NCBI RefSeq assembly: GCF_040110915.1
Contig: NZ_CP157793.1
Coordinates: 3,657,001-3,721,000 of the forward strand
DNA: 64,000 bases
Direction: 5' to 3'
Origin: Stappia sp.
Lineage (GTDB): Bacteria; Pseudomonadota; Alphaproteobacteria; Rhizobiales; Stappiaceae
Shown here: positions 28,558-36,579 of the stretch, piece after piece
How positions within the stretch are numbered: position 1 is the first letter of the stretch
Layout: each line of letters begins with the position of its first letter
The notes under the pieces: model-generated
Told to the model about the DNA's origin: nothing
Seen by the model: only the letters and a program-made list of their open reading frames with translations
Database searches by the model: none
Translations under genes and position numbers: made by a program

Positions 28558-29436
28558 TCAGCGCGCGGCCTGGTCGCGTCCCTGCGAGATTTCCAGCTTG
28601 CGCGGTTCCACGACCAGCGTGCCGCTCTTGGTGCCCATGGCGATGCGATAGGGCACGAAGACCCCGCCGGAGCCGAGCGGCGCGAGCCAGGCTTCCATCT
28701 TGCGGTTCTCGGCCATGTATTTGACCGATTCCTTGGATGGACGATGCCCGGCCACCGGAATCCAGCGCGCGGAGCACACGACCACATCGCCGTCGTAGCC
28801 GCGTCCGGACACGGAGCGGGTTTCCTTGTAGCTCAACTGGATGTCGAACCGCGTCCAGCCGTCGAAGACCGGGATCCGGCGCTTGCACACGGAGGCATCC
28901 GGCTTGCCGGAATGGCCCTTGACCGGCATCAGGATCGCGCTCAGCGGATCCACGACATTGCGCTTGTGCTTCGACGACACCTCGATGCGCTCCGGATTGG
29001 GCTTGAACTGCGGCGTCACCCGCATCTTGCGCACATGTCCGGAGCCTTGCGCCAGATCGACGAAGAAATCCCGGTCGGCCGCGCGCGACGCCATCTTGTA
29101 GCGCGAGGGCACGACGGAGCGCCCGTTCAGCCAGCCGGAGGCTTCCGCGCCGCCCTTGCCGGTGGAAAACAGCGTGCCGATGCCGGCCGGCTGCATGCCG
29201 ATCTTCGCCGAATAGGCGTTCTTCTGGAGCACCAGCGACAGCGAGCCCCGGGCGATCTTGAAGCCCGAGACAGACACGTCGTAGACGCCGCCGAGCCGGG
29301 TGGTTTCCGCCGCCGCCCCTTGCGCCATCGTCAGGCAGACCAGCCCCGCCACGGCGGGCGTCACCGCCCTCCTCACACGCCGCAGCGTGTCATGGCGCAT
29401 TGCCGCATTCGGCTTGAAAAACGAAAGCCTGGACAT
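28558..29436 (-). CDS. DUF3108 domain-containing exported protein
   Basis: A 292-residue predicted periplasmic protein. The signal peptide spans residues 1-43 (RRAVTPAVAGLVCLTMAQGAAAE). The mature region fits DUF3108, a beta-rich domain beginning YDVSVSGFKIARGSLSLVLQ and including FSTGKGGAEASGWLNGRSVVPSRY in part. The function of DUF3108 is unknown; a lipid-binding-like fold is sometimes suggested. The ATG at 29436 has GTGAGGG upstream, whereas the open frame runs far beyond it without a credible start. It is divergent from rpmB, separated by a 681-bp region rich in repeats. Confidence 0.8.
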   Translation of the reverse strand: MSRLSFFKPNAAMRHDTLRRVRRAVTPAVAGLVCLTMAQGAAAETTRLGGVYDVSVSGFKIARGSLSLVLQKNAYSAKIGMQPAGIGTLFSTGKGGAEASGWLNGRSVVPSRYKMASRAADRDFFVDLAQGSGHVRKMRVTPQFKPNPERIEVSSKHKRNVVDPLSAILMPVKGHSGKPDASVCKRRIPVFDGWTRFDIQLSYKETRSVSGRGYDGDVVVCSARWIPVAGHRPSKESVKYMAENRKMEAWLAPLGSGGVFVPYRIAMGTKSGTLVVEPRKLEISQGRDQAAR

Positions 29437-29764
29437 CGAACCCTCACCCGGAGCGCGGCCTGCTCGGCACGGCTGAAAGACCACGGTACACTCGCCACCA
29501 CATTCGACCCGAAGCCCCGCACGTGCGTCTCGCCCGAAAGCGGACGCATCCTGCGCGGGGCGCGCGGCCCGGCCCCTTGCCGGAATACAAAAGGCCGGGG
29601 CCGGAAGATGAACAGCCTGGGCCGGCAGACGAAGGGCCCGGACGCGCCGTCCTTCAGTGCGCCCGCGCCTGCTCTGTTCCGCTCCAGTGTCCCCCGACAC
29701 GGTAACCGCATGGTTAACGCTCCGCAAATCGGATCTTGCCGCGGGAACACGGCGGAGACTGCCA
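29437..29764. other. Non-coding stretch between DUF3108 gene and repeat array
   Basis: No gene is supported. It contains the word ggccggg/gccggggccgg several times and presumably the DUF3108 promoter; I could not identify a convincing -35/-10 pair. Confidence 0.5.
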
Positions 29765-29900
29765 GGCAAAGCGACGCTGTTTCCCGCAAGCGCGCAAAGC
29801 GACGCGGTCTTTCGTATGCGCGCAAAGCGACGCGGTCCCAGCTTGCGCGCAAAGCGACGCGGTCCCAGCTTGCGCGCAAAGCGACGCGGGTGGGCGCAAG
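29765..29900. repeat. 27-bp tandem repeat array upstream of the rpmB promoter
   Basis: Five consecutive units built on cgcaaagcgacgcgg. Units 29821-29847 and 29848-29874 are identical 27-mers, 29793-29820 and 29765-29792 are 28-bp variants, and 29875-29900 is a partial copy. The array stops 6 bp before the rpmB -35 box. Confidence 0.88.
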
Positions 29901-29905
29901 AATGC

Positions 29906-29934
29906 TTGACGCAGGCGCCCGCGGCCCGTATAGC
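29906..29934 (+). promoter_or_regulatory. Sigma-70 promoter of rpmB
   Basis: TTGACG, 17-bp spacer, TATAGC. Near-consensus housekeeping promoter reading towards rpmB, which starts 184 bp downstream. It is the best sigma-70 match seen in the window. Confidence 0.75.
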
Positions 29935-30117
29935 AACCCGACTTCTCCTTAGATGCCGGTGCGTGCGCGCCGGACCCATCCAGGTCCGCGGCCGATCCGG
30001 CAATGTCGCATTCGTCGGGCGCCCGCGCGTCCCCGAGCTGAACCCGCAGGCCGGTCGGTCTGCCGAGATATCGACCCCGCAAGCCGCAAGGTTTGCCGAG
30101 AAACAAAAAGGTGTCCC

Positions 30118-30411
30118 ATGGCCCGCCGTTGCGAACTGACCGGCAAGGACGTCATGACCGGCAACAACGTCAGCCACGCCAACAACAAGTCGCGGCGTCG
30201 GTTCCTGCCGAACCTGTGCAATGTGTCGCTGATGTCGGAAACGCTCGGCGAGACCTACAAGCTGCGCATCAGCGCCCATGCGCTGCGCACGGTGGAGCAT
30301 CGCGGCGGCCTCGACGCGTTCCTGCTCAAGGCCTCGGACTCCGAGCTGTCGACCAAGGCGCGCCTGCTGCGCACCGAGATCAAGCGTCGCCAGCAGGCCG
30401 CGGCCGCGTAA
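30118..30411 (+). CDS. rpmB: 50S ribosomal protein L28
   Basis: A 97-residue ribosomal protein L28 of the large subunit. The start [20 protein letters not shown] is diagnostic, followed by [17 protein letters not shown] and an alphaproteobacterial C-terminal extension rich in Lys and Arg ([16 protein letters not shown]). The start is the ATG at 30118; the longer frame upstream is not conserved. A near-consensus promoter lies at 29906-29934 and an intrinsic terminator at 30483-30506, so it is a single-gene transcript. Confidence 0.96.
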   Translation: MARRCELTGKDVMTGNNVSHANNKSRRRFLPNLCNVSLMSETLGETYKLRISAHALRTVEHRGGLDAFLLKASDSELSTKARLLRTEIKRRQQAAAA

Positions 30412-30482
30412 GGCGCCCTCCGGCGCGACGCGCCGGGTGACGACCTGACGACATATCGGGCGGCGGTCGAGCCGCCCCGGTC

Positions 30483-30506
30483 GAGGGGCGCCCGGGCGCC
30501 TCTTTT
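30483..30506 (+). terminator. Rho-independent terminator after rpmB
   Basis: A GC-rich hairpin built on the palindrome ggcgcccgggcgcc with flanking pairs and a 4-nt loop, followed by tttt. It lies 72 bp after the rpmB stop. Confidence 0.8.
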
Positions 30507-30557
30507 GGCGTTTGGCGCGTTGGCGCTCGGGTGGCGTTTGGCGCTTTGGCGCTCGGG
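30506..30557. repeat. 26-bp tandem duplication
   Basis: Two adjacent 26-bp units beginning tggcgtttggcgc and differing at one base (position 14, g versus t). They start at the T-run of the rpmB terminator. Each unit is itself made of tggcg-type sub-repeats. The rest of the 310-bp gap to the next gene shows nothing recognisable. Confidence 0.88.
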
Positions 30558-30721
30558 CAGACAGTCCCACACCGTCCTCGGCGGGACATGCGGAGGCTCT
30601 CGAGCGTCCGGCCTTCGCGCCGAGGCATCAAAATCCGGACGCAGCCGACAGCGGCGTTCGACACGGCCGCCCCCGAGCCGATCCCGCTTTTGAGACGGCA
30701 CCGCCCCTGGAGACGACCCGC

Positions 30722-31375
30722 ATGACCGACCTTCGCCAGTTCAGTCTCGCCCGCGCCGTTCCGGCGGTGCTCGCCATGGCCGCCGTGATCGTGGCCTCCA
30801 ACATTCTCGTGCAATATCCGGTGCACGCGACGCTCGCCGGCATCGATCTCGCGGATCTGCTGACCTGGGGCGCCTTCACCTATCCGGCGGCGTTCCTGGT
30901 CACCGACCTGACCAACCGCCGCTTCGGCCCCTCGGCCGCGCGCAAGGTGGTGTTCGTCGGTTTCGCCATCGCCGTGCTTCTGTCGATCCTCTTTGCGACG
31001 CCGCGCATCGCGCTCGCCTCCGGCACCGCCTTCCTGGTGGCGCATCTGCTCGACATCGCCGTCTTCGACCGGCTGCGCCGCCTGTCGTGGTGGAAGGCGC
31101 CGGCGATTTCCTCGCTGCTCGGCTCGCTGATCGACACGGTCCTCTTCTTCGGCATCGCCTTTTCCGCCGCGCTGGTGCCGCTGCTCGGCCATGACGACGC
31201 CTTCGCGACCGGCACCGCCCCCTTCCTCGGCGTGATCGCGGTGGAGGTGCCGCGCTGGCTCTCCTGGGCCGCCGGCGATCTGGCCGTGAAGCTGCTGGTG
31301 GCCGCCGCGCTGCTGCTGCCCTATCGCCTCGCGCTGGCCTGGTTCGCCCTGTCGCCGGCCCCGAACCGCGCCTGA
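30722..31375 (+). CDS. VUT/YhhQ family queuosine-precursor transporter
   Basis: A 217-residue membrane protein of the VUT (YhhQ) family, energy-coupling vitamin-uptake-type transporters. YhhQ imports queuosine precursors (preQ0/preQ1). Six hydrophobic helices are evident. Supporting motifs are ASNILVQYPV, WGAFTYPAAFLVTDLTNRRFG, HLLDIAVFDRLRR and SSLLGSLIDTVLFFGIAF, with the charged D-T-x-x-F region conserved in the family. A preQ1 riboswitch was looked for in the 310-bp leader and not seen. A strong terminator follows. Confidence 0.88.
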   Translation: MTDLRQFSLARAVPAVLAMAAVIVASNILVQYPVHATLAGIDLADLLTWGAFTYPAAFLVTDLTNRRFGPSAARKVVFVGFAIAVLLSILFATPRIALASGTAFLVAHLLDIAVFDRLRRLSWWKAPAISSLLGSLIDTVLFFGIAFSAALVPLLGHDDAFATGTAPFLGVIAVEVPRWLSWAAGDLAVKLLVAAALLLPYRLALAWFALSPAPNRA

Positions 31376-31404
31376 GGCAAAGCCCTCTCTTTTCGCCAAC
31401 GAAT

Positions 31405-31441
31405 AAGGCGGCGCGACCTCATCGGGCGCGCCGCCTTTTTT
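31405..31441 (+). terminator. Rho-independent terminator between the VUT gene and folD
   Basis: aaggcggcgcg, 11-nt loop, cgcgccgcctt followed by T5. It lies between two convergent genes. The minus-strand reading has only ttatt after the stem, so it mainly serves the plus strand. Confidence 0.88.
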
Positions 31442-31483
31442 GTCGTCCGGACAGCGCGGGCGCGGACACCCGCAAGAACCCGA

Positions 31484-32380
31484 CTACATCTGCGGAACCA
31501 CGAGATCGCGCCGCCGGCAGGCCGCCACCACGGTGTTCGCCAGAAGGCAGGCGATGGTCATCGGCCCCACGCCACCCGGCACCGGGGTGATCGCGCCGGC
31601 CACCGTTTTCGCCTCCTCGAAGGCGACATCGCCAACGAGCCGCGTCTTGCCCTCGCCCTTGTCGGGGGCCGGCACGCGGTTGATCCCGACGTCGATCACC
31701 GTCGCGCCCGGCTTGATCCAGTCGCCGCGCACCATCTCGGGCCGCCCGACGGCGGCGACCAGAATGTCGGCGCGCCGGCACAGCTCCGGGATGTCGCGCG
31801 TGCGCGAATGCGCCATGGTCACCGTGCAATTCGCGTTCTGCAGCAGCAGCGCGACCGGCTTGCCGACAAGGATCGACCGGCCGAGCACCACCACGTCGAG
31901 ACCAGAAAGATCGCCGCCGCGCGCTTCCCTTGCCAGAATGACGCAGCCCTGCGGCGTGCAGGGCACGAGCCCCGGCTTGCCGAGCACGATCCGGCCCGCG
32001 TTGGCGGGATGCAGCCCGTCGACATCCTTCGCCGGATCGATGGCCATCACCACCCGGTCCGTATCGATGTGACCGGGCAGCGGCATCTGCACCAGGATGC
32101 CGTCGACCTCGCTGTCGGCATTGAGATGGGCGATCAGCGCCATCAGTTCGGCCTCCGGCGTGTCCGCCGGCAGGCGATGCTCGATGGAACGCATGCCGCA
32201 CTCCGCCGTCTGGCGCACCTTGTTGGCCACATAGACCTGGCTTGCCGGATCGTCGCCGACCAGCACCACGGCGAGGCCAGGCGTCACGCCGGACGCGGCC
32301 TTCAGATCGGAAACGGCGGTGGTGACGGCAGCGCGCAGCGCGGCGGCGCGGGCCTTGCCGTCGATGAGGGAAGCGGACAT
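31484..32380 (-). CDS. folD: Bifunctional methylenetetrahydrofolate dehydrogenase / methenyltetrahydrofolate cyclohydrolase
   Basis: FolD interconverts 5,10-methylene-, methenyl- and 10-formyl-tetrahydrofolate. The protein is 298 residues. The catalytic Y50-x3-K54 lies in [10 protein letters not shown]. The signature blocks [43 protein letters not shown] (NADP binding) and [15 protein letters not shown] are all intact. The ATG at 32380 has a GGAGG ribosome site; the frame is open upstream without support. It is followed on the minus strand only by the terminator region and preceded by the DUF167/yggT pair, 52 bp away. Confidence 0.95.
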   Translation of the reverse strand: MSASLIDGKARAAALRAAVTTAVSDLKAASGVTPGLAVVLVGDDPASQVYVANKVRQTAECGMRSIEHRLPADTPEAELMALIAHLNADSEVDGILVQMPLPGHIDTDRVVMAIDPAKDVDGLHPANAGRIVLGKPGLVPCTPQGCVILAREARGGDLSGLDVVVLGRSILVGKPVALLLQNANCTVTMAHSRTRDIPELCRRADILVAAVGRPEMVRGDWIKPGATVIDVGINRVPAPDKGEGKTRLVGDVAFEEAKTVAGAITPVPGGVGPMTIACLLANTVVAACRRRDLVVPQM

Positions 32381-32432
32381 GGAACCTCCGGCGGGTAAAC
32401 GGACTGATGCGGGAAACGGCGGACGCGCGGGA

Positions 32433-32765
32433 CTATACGCCCCGGCCGCCACAGATGTCGGACAGCCGTGCGGCAATCGCTTGCGCATCTGCGTCAAGAT
32501 GGATGTGCTTGCGTCGCGCGGTGGCGCCCGACACCAGGGTGACGGCGCGTTTCGGCAGGCCGAGGCGCTTGGCGAGCAGGGCGAGCGCGGCGGCGTTGGC
32601 CGCGCCCTTGTCCGGCACGGCCGCGACGCGCAGCTTGAGAACCGTTTCTCCGTCGGCAAGTGTCGCAAGCCCGTCGATGCACGCACGCCCCGCATTGGGG
32701 GTCACGCGGACCGCGAGCCGCACCCCGCCGTCGACGGCGCGCCAGGCCTCGGCGCCCTGCGCCAT
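32433..32765 (-). CDS. DUF167 (YggU) family protein
   Basis: A 110-residue DUF167/YggU protein. The hallmark strand [11 protein letters not shown], the segment [30 protein letters not shown] and the terminal [11 protein letters not shown] are all present. The structure of relatives is known, but the function is not. It starts 8 bp after the yggT stop on the same strand and is commonly found in this order with yggT, indicating cotranscription. The next gene downstream is folD. Confidence 0.9.
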   Translation of the reverse strand: MAQGAEAWRAVDGGVRLAVRVTPNAGRACIDGLATLADGETVLKLRVAAVPDKGAANAAALALLAKRLGLPKRAVTLVSGATARRKHIHLDADAQAIAARLSDICGGRGV

Positions 32766-32773
32766 GGCGGACC

Positions 32774-33064
32774 TCAGAACACGTTGGGATACAGATAGAG
32801 AACGATCACCCGCTGCAGCAGGAAGATGCCGAGCAGCAGGACGATGGGCGACAGATCCAGCCCGCCGAGCGGCGGCAGGAACCCGCGGATGCGCCCCAGC
32901 AGCGGCTCCGTCAGATTGTAGAGCGCCTGGCCGATCATGGCGACGAACTGATTGCTCGCGTTGATGACATTGAAGGCGAACAGCCAGGAAAAGATGACGT
33001 TGGCGATGATGATCCAGACATAAAGGTCGAGGATGATGAGAATCACGTCGAGGATGGCGCGCAT
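32774..33064 (-). CDS. YggT family membrane protein
   Basis: A 96-residue YggT protein with two membrane-helix pairs: IILDLYVWIIIANVIFSWL near the start and LSPIVLLLGIFLLQRVIVLYL at the end. The conserved middle FVAMIGQALYNLTEPLLGRIRGFLPPLGGLD matches the YGGT domain. Family members are tied to cell-division or osmotic functions in some bacteria. The ATG at 33064 follows a short AT-poor leader. The gene is the promoter-proximal member of a yggT-DUF167 unit. Confidence 0.9.
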   Translation of the reverse strand: MRAILDVILIILDLYVWIIIANVIFSWLFAFNVINASNQFVAMIGQALYNLTEPLLGRIRGFLPPLGGLDLSPIVLLLGIFLLQRVIVLYLYPNVF

Positions 33065-33226
33065 GGACGGAAATGCTCCGGCTCGGATCCGTAAGGACTG
33101 TCTGCGTTCCATGTAGCGGGCGGGCGGCTGGCCCGCAAGGCCGCGTGTTCCCGCCCTCCTTCGCCGTCTGTCCGGATCGTGTCGCACTCCGGGGAAGCCG
33201 GACGAAAAATGACGCCGGAGGGCGTC

Positions 33227-33262
33227 GGTCAACGCACCGGTCGACGCGCCAGTCGAACGCCC
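33227..33262. repeat. 12-bp tandem repeat, three units
   Basis: ggtcaacgcacc / ggtcgacgcgcc / agtcgaacgccc, head to tail, in the 307-bp spacer between yggT and tRNA-Ala. No gene is supported in that spacer. Confidence 0.65.
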
Positions 33263-33320
33263 GCCTCCCGCTTCTCCCCAGCCAAGCGCACACCAATGCC
33301 CATCCGGCTCATCGCAAGCC

Positions 33321-33349
33321 TTGACAGCCCCCCTCCGCCTCCCCTAAAT
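33321..33349 (+). promoter_or_regulatory. Probable sigma-70 promoter of tRNA-Ala
   Basis: Perfect -35 TTGACA, 17-bp spacer, CTAAAT. It is 22 bp upstream of the mature tRNA 5' end, as expected for a stable-RNA promoter. Confidence 0.6.
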
Positions 33350-33371
33350 GCCGCTCACGTCCGACGGACGC

Positions 33372-33447
33372 GGGGCCGTAGCTCAGATGGGAGAGCGCTG
33401 CAATCGCACTGCAGAGGTCAGGGGTTCGATTCCCCTCGGCTCCACCA
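33372..33447 (+). tRNA. tRNA-Ala(CGC)
   Basis: A full cloverleaf. The acceptor GGGGCCG pairs with CGGCTCC, and the D arm is GCTC...GAGC. Anticodon stem CTGCA/TGCAG encloses the loop ATCGCAC (anticodon CGC). The T arm is AGGGG-TTCGATT-CCCCT, and the CCA end is encoded. It reads GCG alanine codons. Confidence 0.95.
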
Positions 33448-33617
33448 AATCCCCGAAAATCGAAATCTGGCCGCCTGGGCATTCCATGCCGGGACGGGCT
33501 TGCCTTTCGCGCAGCGCGGGGCGGATCGCCCGTGGGCGGATGACGCCGCCTTGCGCGCATTGAAATTGATTTTTCACCTCAGTTTGCTATCCAGACGGCA
33601 GGCAAGCGCCGCGTCGC

Positions 33618-33694
33618 GGTCCCGTAGCTCAGCAGGATAGAGCATCAGATTCCTAATCTGAGGGTCGCAGGTTCGAATCCTGCCGGGATCGCCA
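33618..33694 (+). tRNA. tRNA-Arg(CCT)
   Basis: Cloverleaf with acceptor GGTCCCG/CGGGATC and D arm GCTC...GAGC. Anticodon stem TCAGA/TCTGA encloses the loop TTCCTAA (anticodon CCT). The T arm is GCAGG-TTCGAAT-CCTGC, with encoded CCA. It reads AGG arginine codons. It directly borders the stress-response island. A weak promoter-like pair (TTGATT, 16 bp, TATCCA) lies just upstream. Confidence 0.95.
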
Positions 33695-33976
33695 TTCCTT
33701 ATCTGTGTCCGATCCGCAGACATGGGTAACGGTTTGTACCGGAACGGCTCGCCGCCGCTCTTCTTTCCTCCCCGACATTTCTACCCCGCGCGGCGTTCGC
33801 AGCGGAGGATACCGGCATTCGGATGGTGCGTGCCGACCGGCTTTGATCTGACGCCCGCAAGTCCACCGACCGTCTTTGCTTGTCGCAATCCGGCCATCGA
33901 CGGCCCCCGCATGGCGTGAAACGGCGCGCGATTGCGGGCCGCCGGTTCCGATTGCGATCGGCTCCCCGTCGCTCCC
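33695..33976. other. Non-coding stretch after tRNA-Arg
   Basis: No gene is supported. I looked for an integrase and for a repeated tRNA 3' end that would mark an attachment site and saw neither. Several short frames here are overlaps of the tRNA sequence. Confidence 0.5.
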
Positions 33977-34001
33977 GGAACGTTTCGACGATCTGTTCGT
34001 T
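33977..34001 (+). promoter_or_regulatory. EcfG-type promoter for the 73-residue gene
   Basis: GGAAC-N16-CGTT, an exact match to the alphaproteobacterial general-stress consensus. The -10 element ends 100 nt before the start at 34101. Confidence 0.7.
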
Positions 34002-34100
34002 GACGCGGCAGGCGCAACGACTTCGCACAAGCTGTGCGTGGAGCGCGCGAGACGGAAACCGACCGAGCACAGGCTCTGGAGACAAGGGAGTGACGTCACG

Positions 34101-34322
34101 ATGGGCGAGAAATCGAAGGAAAAAAGCCGGCTGACCGAGACCGACCTTGCAAGCAGGAAGATGGGTCGCAATTCCCTGCAAGGCGACGATCAGGCCAATG
34201 TCCGCAACCAGCGGCACGCGGTCCCCGACGCCAAACAAGAGGCGGACGACGTGATCGAGAGCTTCGAGAAACTGGACAAGGACGTCCGCGCGAAGCGCGA
34301 TCTGGGCAAGGGCAACGCCTGA
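34101..34322 (+). CDS. Small hydrophilic stress-island protein, 73 aa
   Basis: A 73-residue highly charged, probably disordered protein (MGEKSKEKSRLTETDLASRK ... SFEKLDKDVRAKRDLGKG) with no hydrophobic segment and no recognised domain. The ATG has a GGGAG ribosome site, and an exact EcfG promoter sits 100 nt upstream, which supports it as a real, stress-induced gene. Its composition resembles small hydrophilin-like stress proteins, but that is only a resemblance. It is the first gene of the island, next to tRNA-Arg. A 9-bp hairpin (34367-34390) follows the stop. Confidence 0.7.
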   Translation: MGEKSKEKSRLTETDLASRKMGRNSLQGDDQANVRNQRHAVPDAKQEADDVIESFEKLDKDVRAKRDLGKGNA

Positions 34323-34691
34323 GGCCGCTTGAACGCAACGGCCACCGACAACCCATGGCACTGTGCCGCGCCCGGCCGCGACCGGGCGCGGGTGTCGCCG
34401 GCAGGTCGCCGCCTCGGGCAAACCTCGTATCACTCGGGAGCCGGCCACGGCGGGAGAGCGGATCGGGCAAGGCGTGCGTCCGTGCGCCGCCCGAACCTGC
34501 GCCAGGATTGCCGCCAGCACTCCAATGGCAGCCGCTGGGCCCGAGTGCCCCGTCGAATCGCCCCCAGCATGCATCCGACGACGCTGCTGGCCCGTCGTCA
34601 GCCGGCCAGTCAATCCGGGCGGCGCCCGGCATCGCGCCGGCAGGCGACGCCCGGACGCGAGGCCCGGCCCCCGCCGTCTTTTTCTTGCGTC
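34323..34691. other. Non-coding stretch between two stress genes
   Basis: 369 bp with no credible gene. A perfect hairpin at 34367-34390 (cgcgcccgg, 6-nt loop, ccgggcgcg) lies 44 bp after the upstream stop but lacks a T-run, so it is at most a weak terminator. Nothing else is recognised. Confidence 0.55.
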
Positions 34692-35186
34692 CTATGCCGC
34701 TTTTTCGTTCAGCGTCGCATTGGCGATCTGGCTCATCGTGCGATCGCCGCTGTAGGCGGTGTCGAGATTGTGCTGCAGCTGCGCCGCATCGTCCTCCAGG
34801 CCCAGCCTCCGGGCATAGGCGAGCGCCGTGCCATAGCCGGCGATGGCGAAATGGGCCATGCGCTGATACTGCGCCGCGATCATCGCGTCGCGCGGCTCGG
34901 GATCGGCGATGTCGGCCGTCAGAAGGTCGGTCTTGATCTCGTCGACGATGCCGTCCATGGCCCGCGAATGCCCCTCTTCCCGCGCGGCGCCATGTCGCTC
35001 CAGCAAGGCCTCCATCTCCCCGATGCCCGCGCGAATGCCCTCGACCCCGGCCTCCAGCGCGTCGGTCAGATGCGTGTCATGCGCCAGCATCGCCAGACGA
35101 CGGGTCGCCGCCAGGGCCTGGCGGTCGGCGCTGTGCATGTCCTGAAGCTGATGAATATAGACGTCCTTGAGATTTCGGATTGTCAT
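34692..35186 (-). CDS. DUF892 (YciF-like) ferritin-like protein
   Basis: A 164-residue ferritin-like four-helix protein of the DUF892/YciF family, associated with osmotic, oxidative and general stress. The start NLKDVYIHQLQDMHSADRQ, the E-x6-Y patterns and the AHFAIAGYGTALAYARRLG helix contain the candidate di-iron ligands (Glu/His). It starts with ATG and ends Glu-Lys-Ala-Ala. An exact EcfG promoter lies 35 nt upstream on the same strand. Its role is thought to be protective under stress; a catalytic activity is not established. Confidence 0.9.
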   Translation of the reverse strand: MTIRNLKDVYIHQLQDMHSADRQALAATRRLAMLAHDTHLTDALEAGVEGIRAGIGEMEALLERHGAAREEGHSRAMDGIVDEIKTDLLTADIADPEPRDAMIAAQYQRMAHFAIAGYGTALAYARRLGLEDDAAQLQHNLDTAYSGDRTMSQIANATLNEKAA

Positions 35187-35220
35187 ATCTGTCTCCTCAC
35201 TGACGTGATGCTGGAGAGCG

Positions 35221-35245
35221 AACGCGCGGGTTGGGGTTTCGTTCC
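35221..35245 (-). promoter_or_regulatory. EcfG-type promoter for the DUF892 gene
   Basis: On the minus strand GGAAC-N16-CGTT, exact consensus, with the -10 ending 34 nt before the start codon at 35186. Confidence 0.78.
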
Positions 35246-35275
35246 GACCGCCCGGCGACGGGATCGATCCCGGGT

Positions 35276-36148
35276 CTATCGTTCATCCTGCCCGTGGTCG
35301 TCGGACGGGATTTCGTCGCGCACCTGCGCCCAGGCCAGAAAGGTGAAGATGAGCGTTCCGCCGACGACATTTCCGGCGAGCACCGGCAGGAAGAAGTCGG
35401 TGACGCCCGCGACGATGCTGCTCTGGCCGGTCAGCAGCATATAGGCCATCTCGACGGAGCCGGCGACGACATGCGTGAAGCCGCACACGCCGATCAGCCA
35501 GGTAAACAGCGTGATGACCCAGAAGCTCGCCCCTTCGGCCTGCGGCAGCATCCAGACCAGCGCGGCGATCAGGATGCCGGCGGGGATCGCGCGCAGGAAG
35601 CCGTCCAGCGCCGGAAGGGCCATTGCCTTGTTCGCGAGCGCGTCGAATGCGCTCCTGATCTCATCGGGCAGCACCTGGCCGTAGGCGATCGCCAGGGCCG
35701 CGATGAAACAGCCGATCACATTCGCTGTCAGCACGATCCCCCACAGGCGGGCAAGCCGCCCCAACATGTCCGGGGTCGGGTGCGACACAACCGGCAGCAC
35801 CGTCATGATGGTGTTTTCGGTGAAGAGCTGCATCCGGCCCAGAATGACAAGCAGAAAGCCGAAGGCGTAGCCGAGGTTTTCAAGGATCGGCAGCCAGTCG
35901 CCCGGCGGCAGATGGCTCCGGAACATGGCCTTGCCGACGATCGAGAAGCTGATCAGGACGCCGGCGGCCACCCCGGACCAGAACAGGGACCGGAACGGAC
36001 GGCTCAATTCCTCCTCGCCTTCGTGGCGGATGACCTCGTGGATGAGGCGTGAGGAGAGTTTGGACGCGCGGTCGATCGATTTGACCTTGGCCTCATCGAC
36101 GACTTCCGCCACCTCCTCCCGCTCGCTTTTGCCCGGCGCGGCGCTCAC
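35276..36148 (-). CDS. Formate/nitrite transporter (FNT) family channel
   Basis: A 290-residue FNT-family channel protein with six hydrophobic helices after a cytoplasmic N-terminus of about 70 charged residues. Conserved pieces are LFWSGVAAGVLISFSIV, the pore-lining LGRMQLFTENTIMTVLPV, GVCGFTHVVAGSVEMAY (the FNT histidine gate H-V-V-x-G) and LPVLAGNVVGGTLIFTFL. I chose the GTG at 36148, which is preceded by GGGGGGAC; the frame is open to 36325 but the extra residues are not family-like. A near-consensus EcfG site is upstream. The substrate could be formate, nitrite or another small anion. Confidence 0.86.
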   Translation of the reverse strand: MSAAPGKSEREEVAEVVDEAKVKSIDRASKLSSRLIHEVIRHEGEEELSRPFRSLFWSGVAAGVLISFSIVGKAMFRSHLPPGDWLPILENLGYAFGFLLVILGRMQLFTENTIMTVLPVVSHPTPDMLGRLARLWGIVLTANVIGCFIAALAIAYGQVLPDEIRSAFDALANKAMALPALDGFLRAIPAGILIAALVWMLPQAEGASFWVITLFTWLIGVCGFTHVVAGSVEMAYMLLTGQSSIVAGVTDFFLPVLAGNVVGGTLIFTFLAWAQVRDEIPSDDHGQDER

Positions 36149-36297
36149 GACGTCCCCCCGGAGGCATGCCGTCCGACCAGACTCCGGCGCCGGAGACGGG
36201 CCTCGAGCGTCCCGGCCGGACGATCGGGCCAGGCCCGTTCGCGCTCGAGAGCGTCGGCCGTCGGCGGTACGGTTTGCACGGTACAGGTCATCCACAT

Positions 36298-36322
36298 CAA
36301 CCGGTCGGACCCGGATTGGTTC
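36298..36322 (-). promoter_or_regulatory. EcfG-type promoter (one mismatch) for the FNT gene
   Basis: On the minus strand GGAAC-N16-GGTT. One mismatch in the -10 element; it lies 150 nt before the GTG start, further than most. Confidence 0.5.
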
Positions 36323-36528
36323 CATTTGCGCGCAAACCGGCCGGCGGCGGCGTCATGACGGCGGGCGCAATGCCCCTCTGCGCCACGGGTCCGACGGGCC
36401 ATCTGAGGCCGCACACGCCAGATGGCCTCGCCGCGTCATGCGTCGTCGCCGCCCTGCCCGGGTCGACCGATCCGTCCTCGCGCGGGGGCGTCGAAATTGG
36501 CATAACGCGCGCGCCGGGATCGCGCCCT

Positions 36529-36553
36529 TGAACCAAACCCGAAGCGGCGCATT
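36529..36553 (+). promoter_or_regulatory. Degenerate EcfG-type promoter for the CaCA exchanger gene
   Basis: TGAAC-N16-CATT, two mismatches to consensus but ideal spacing, ending 26 nt before the ATG. It is the weakest member of the set. Confidence 0.35.
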
Positions 36554-36579
36554 GCCCCCGCGAACCGGAGAAACTGCAA

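Noticed and set aside
29765..29900. CRISPR array
   Set aside because: The units are directly abutting tandem repeats without unique spacers, and there are no cas genes.
30412..30721. preQ1 riboswitch before the VUT transporter gene
   Set aside because: The leader is a terminator plus a 26-bp tandem duplication; no preQ1 aptamer core (A-rich tail pairing into a small GC hairpin) was seen.
33618..34322. Integrative element inserted at tRNA-Arg
   Set aside because: No integrase, transposase or repeated tRNA 3' end was found anywhere in the window.
33699..34613. A 304-codon minus-strand frame after the tRNA genes
   Set aside because: It has no ribosome site or recognisable domain, overlaps the real 73-residue gene with its EcfG promoter, and its composition is that of a shadow frame.
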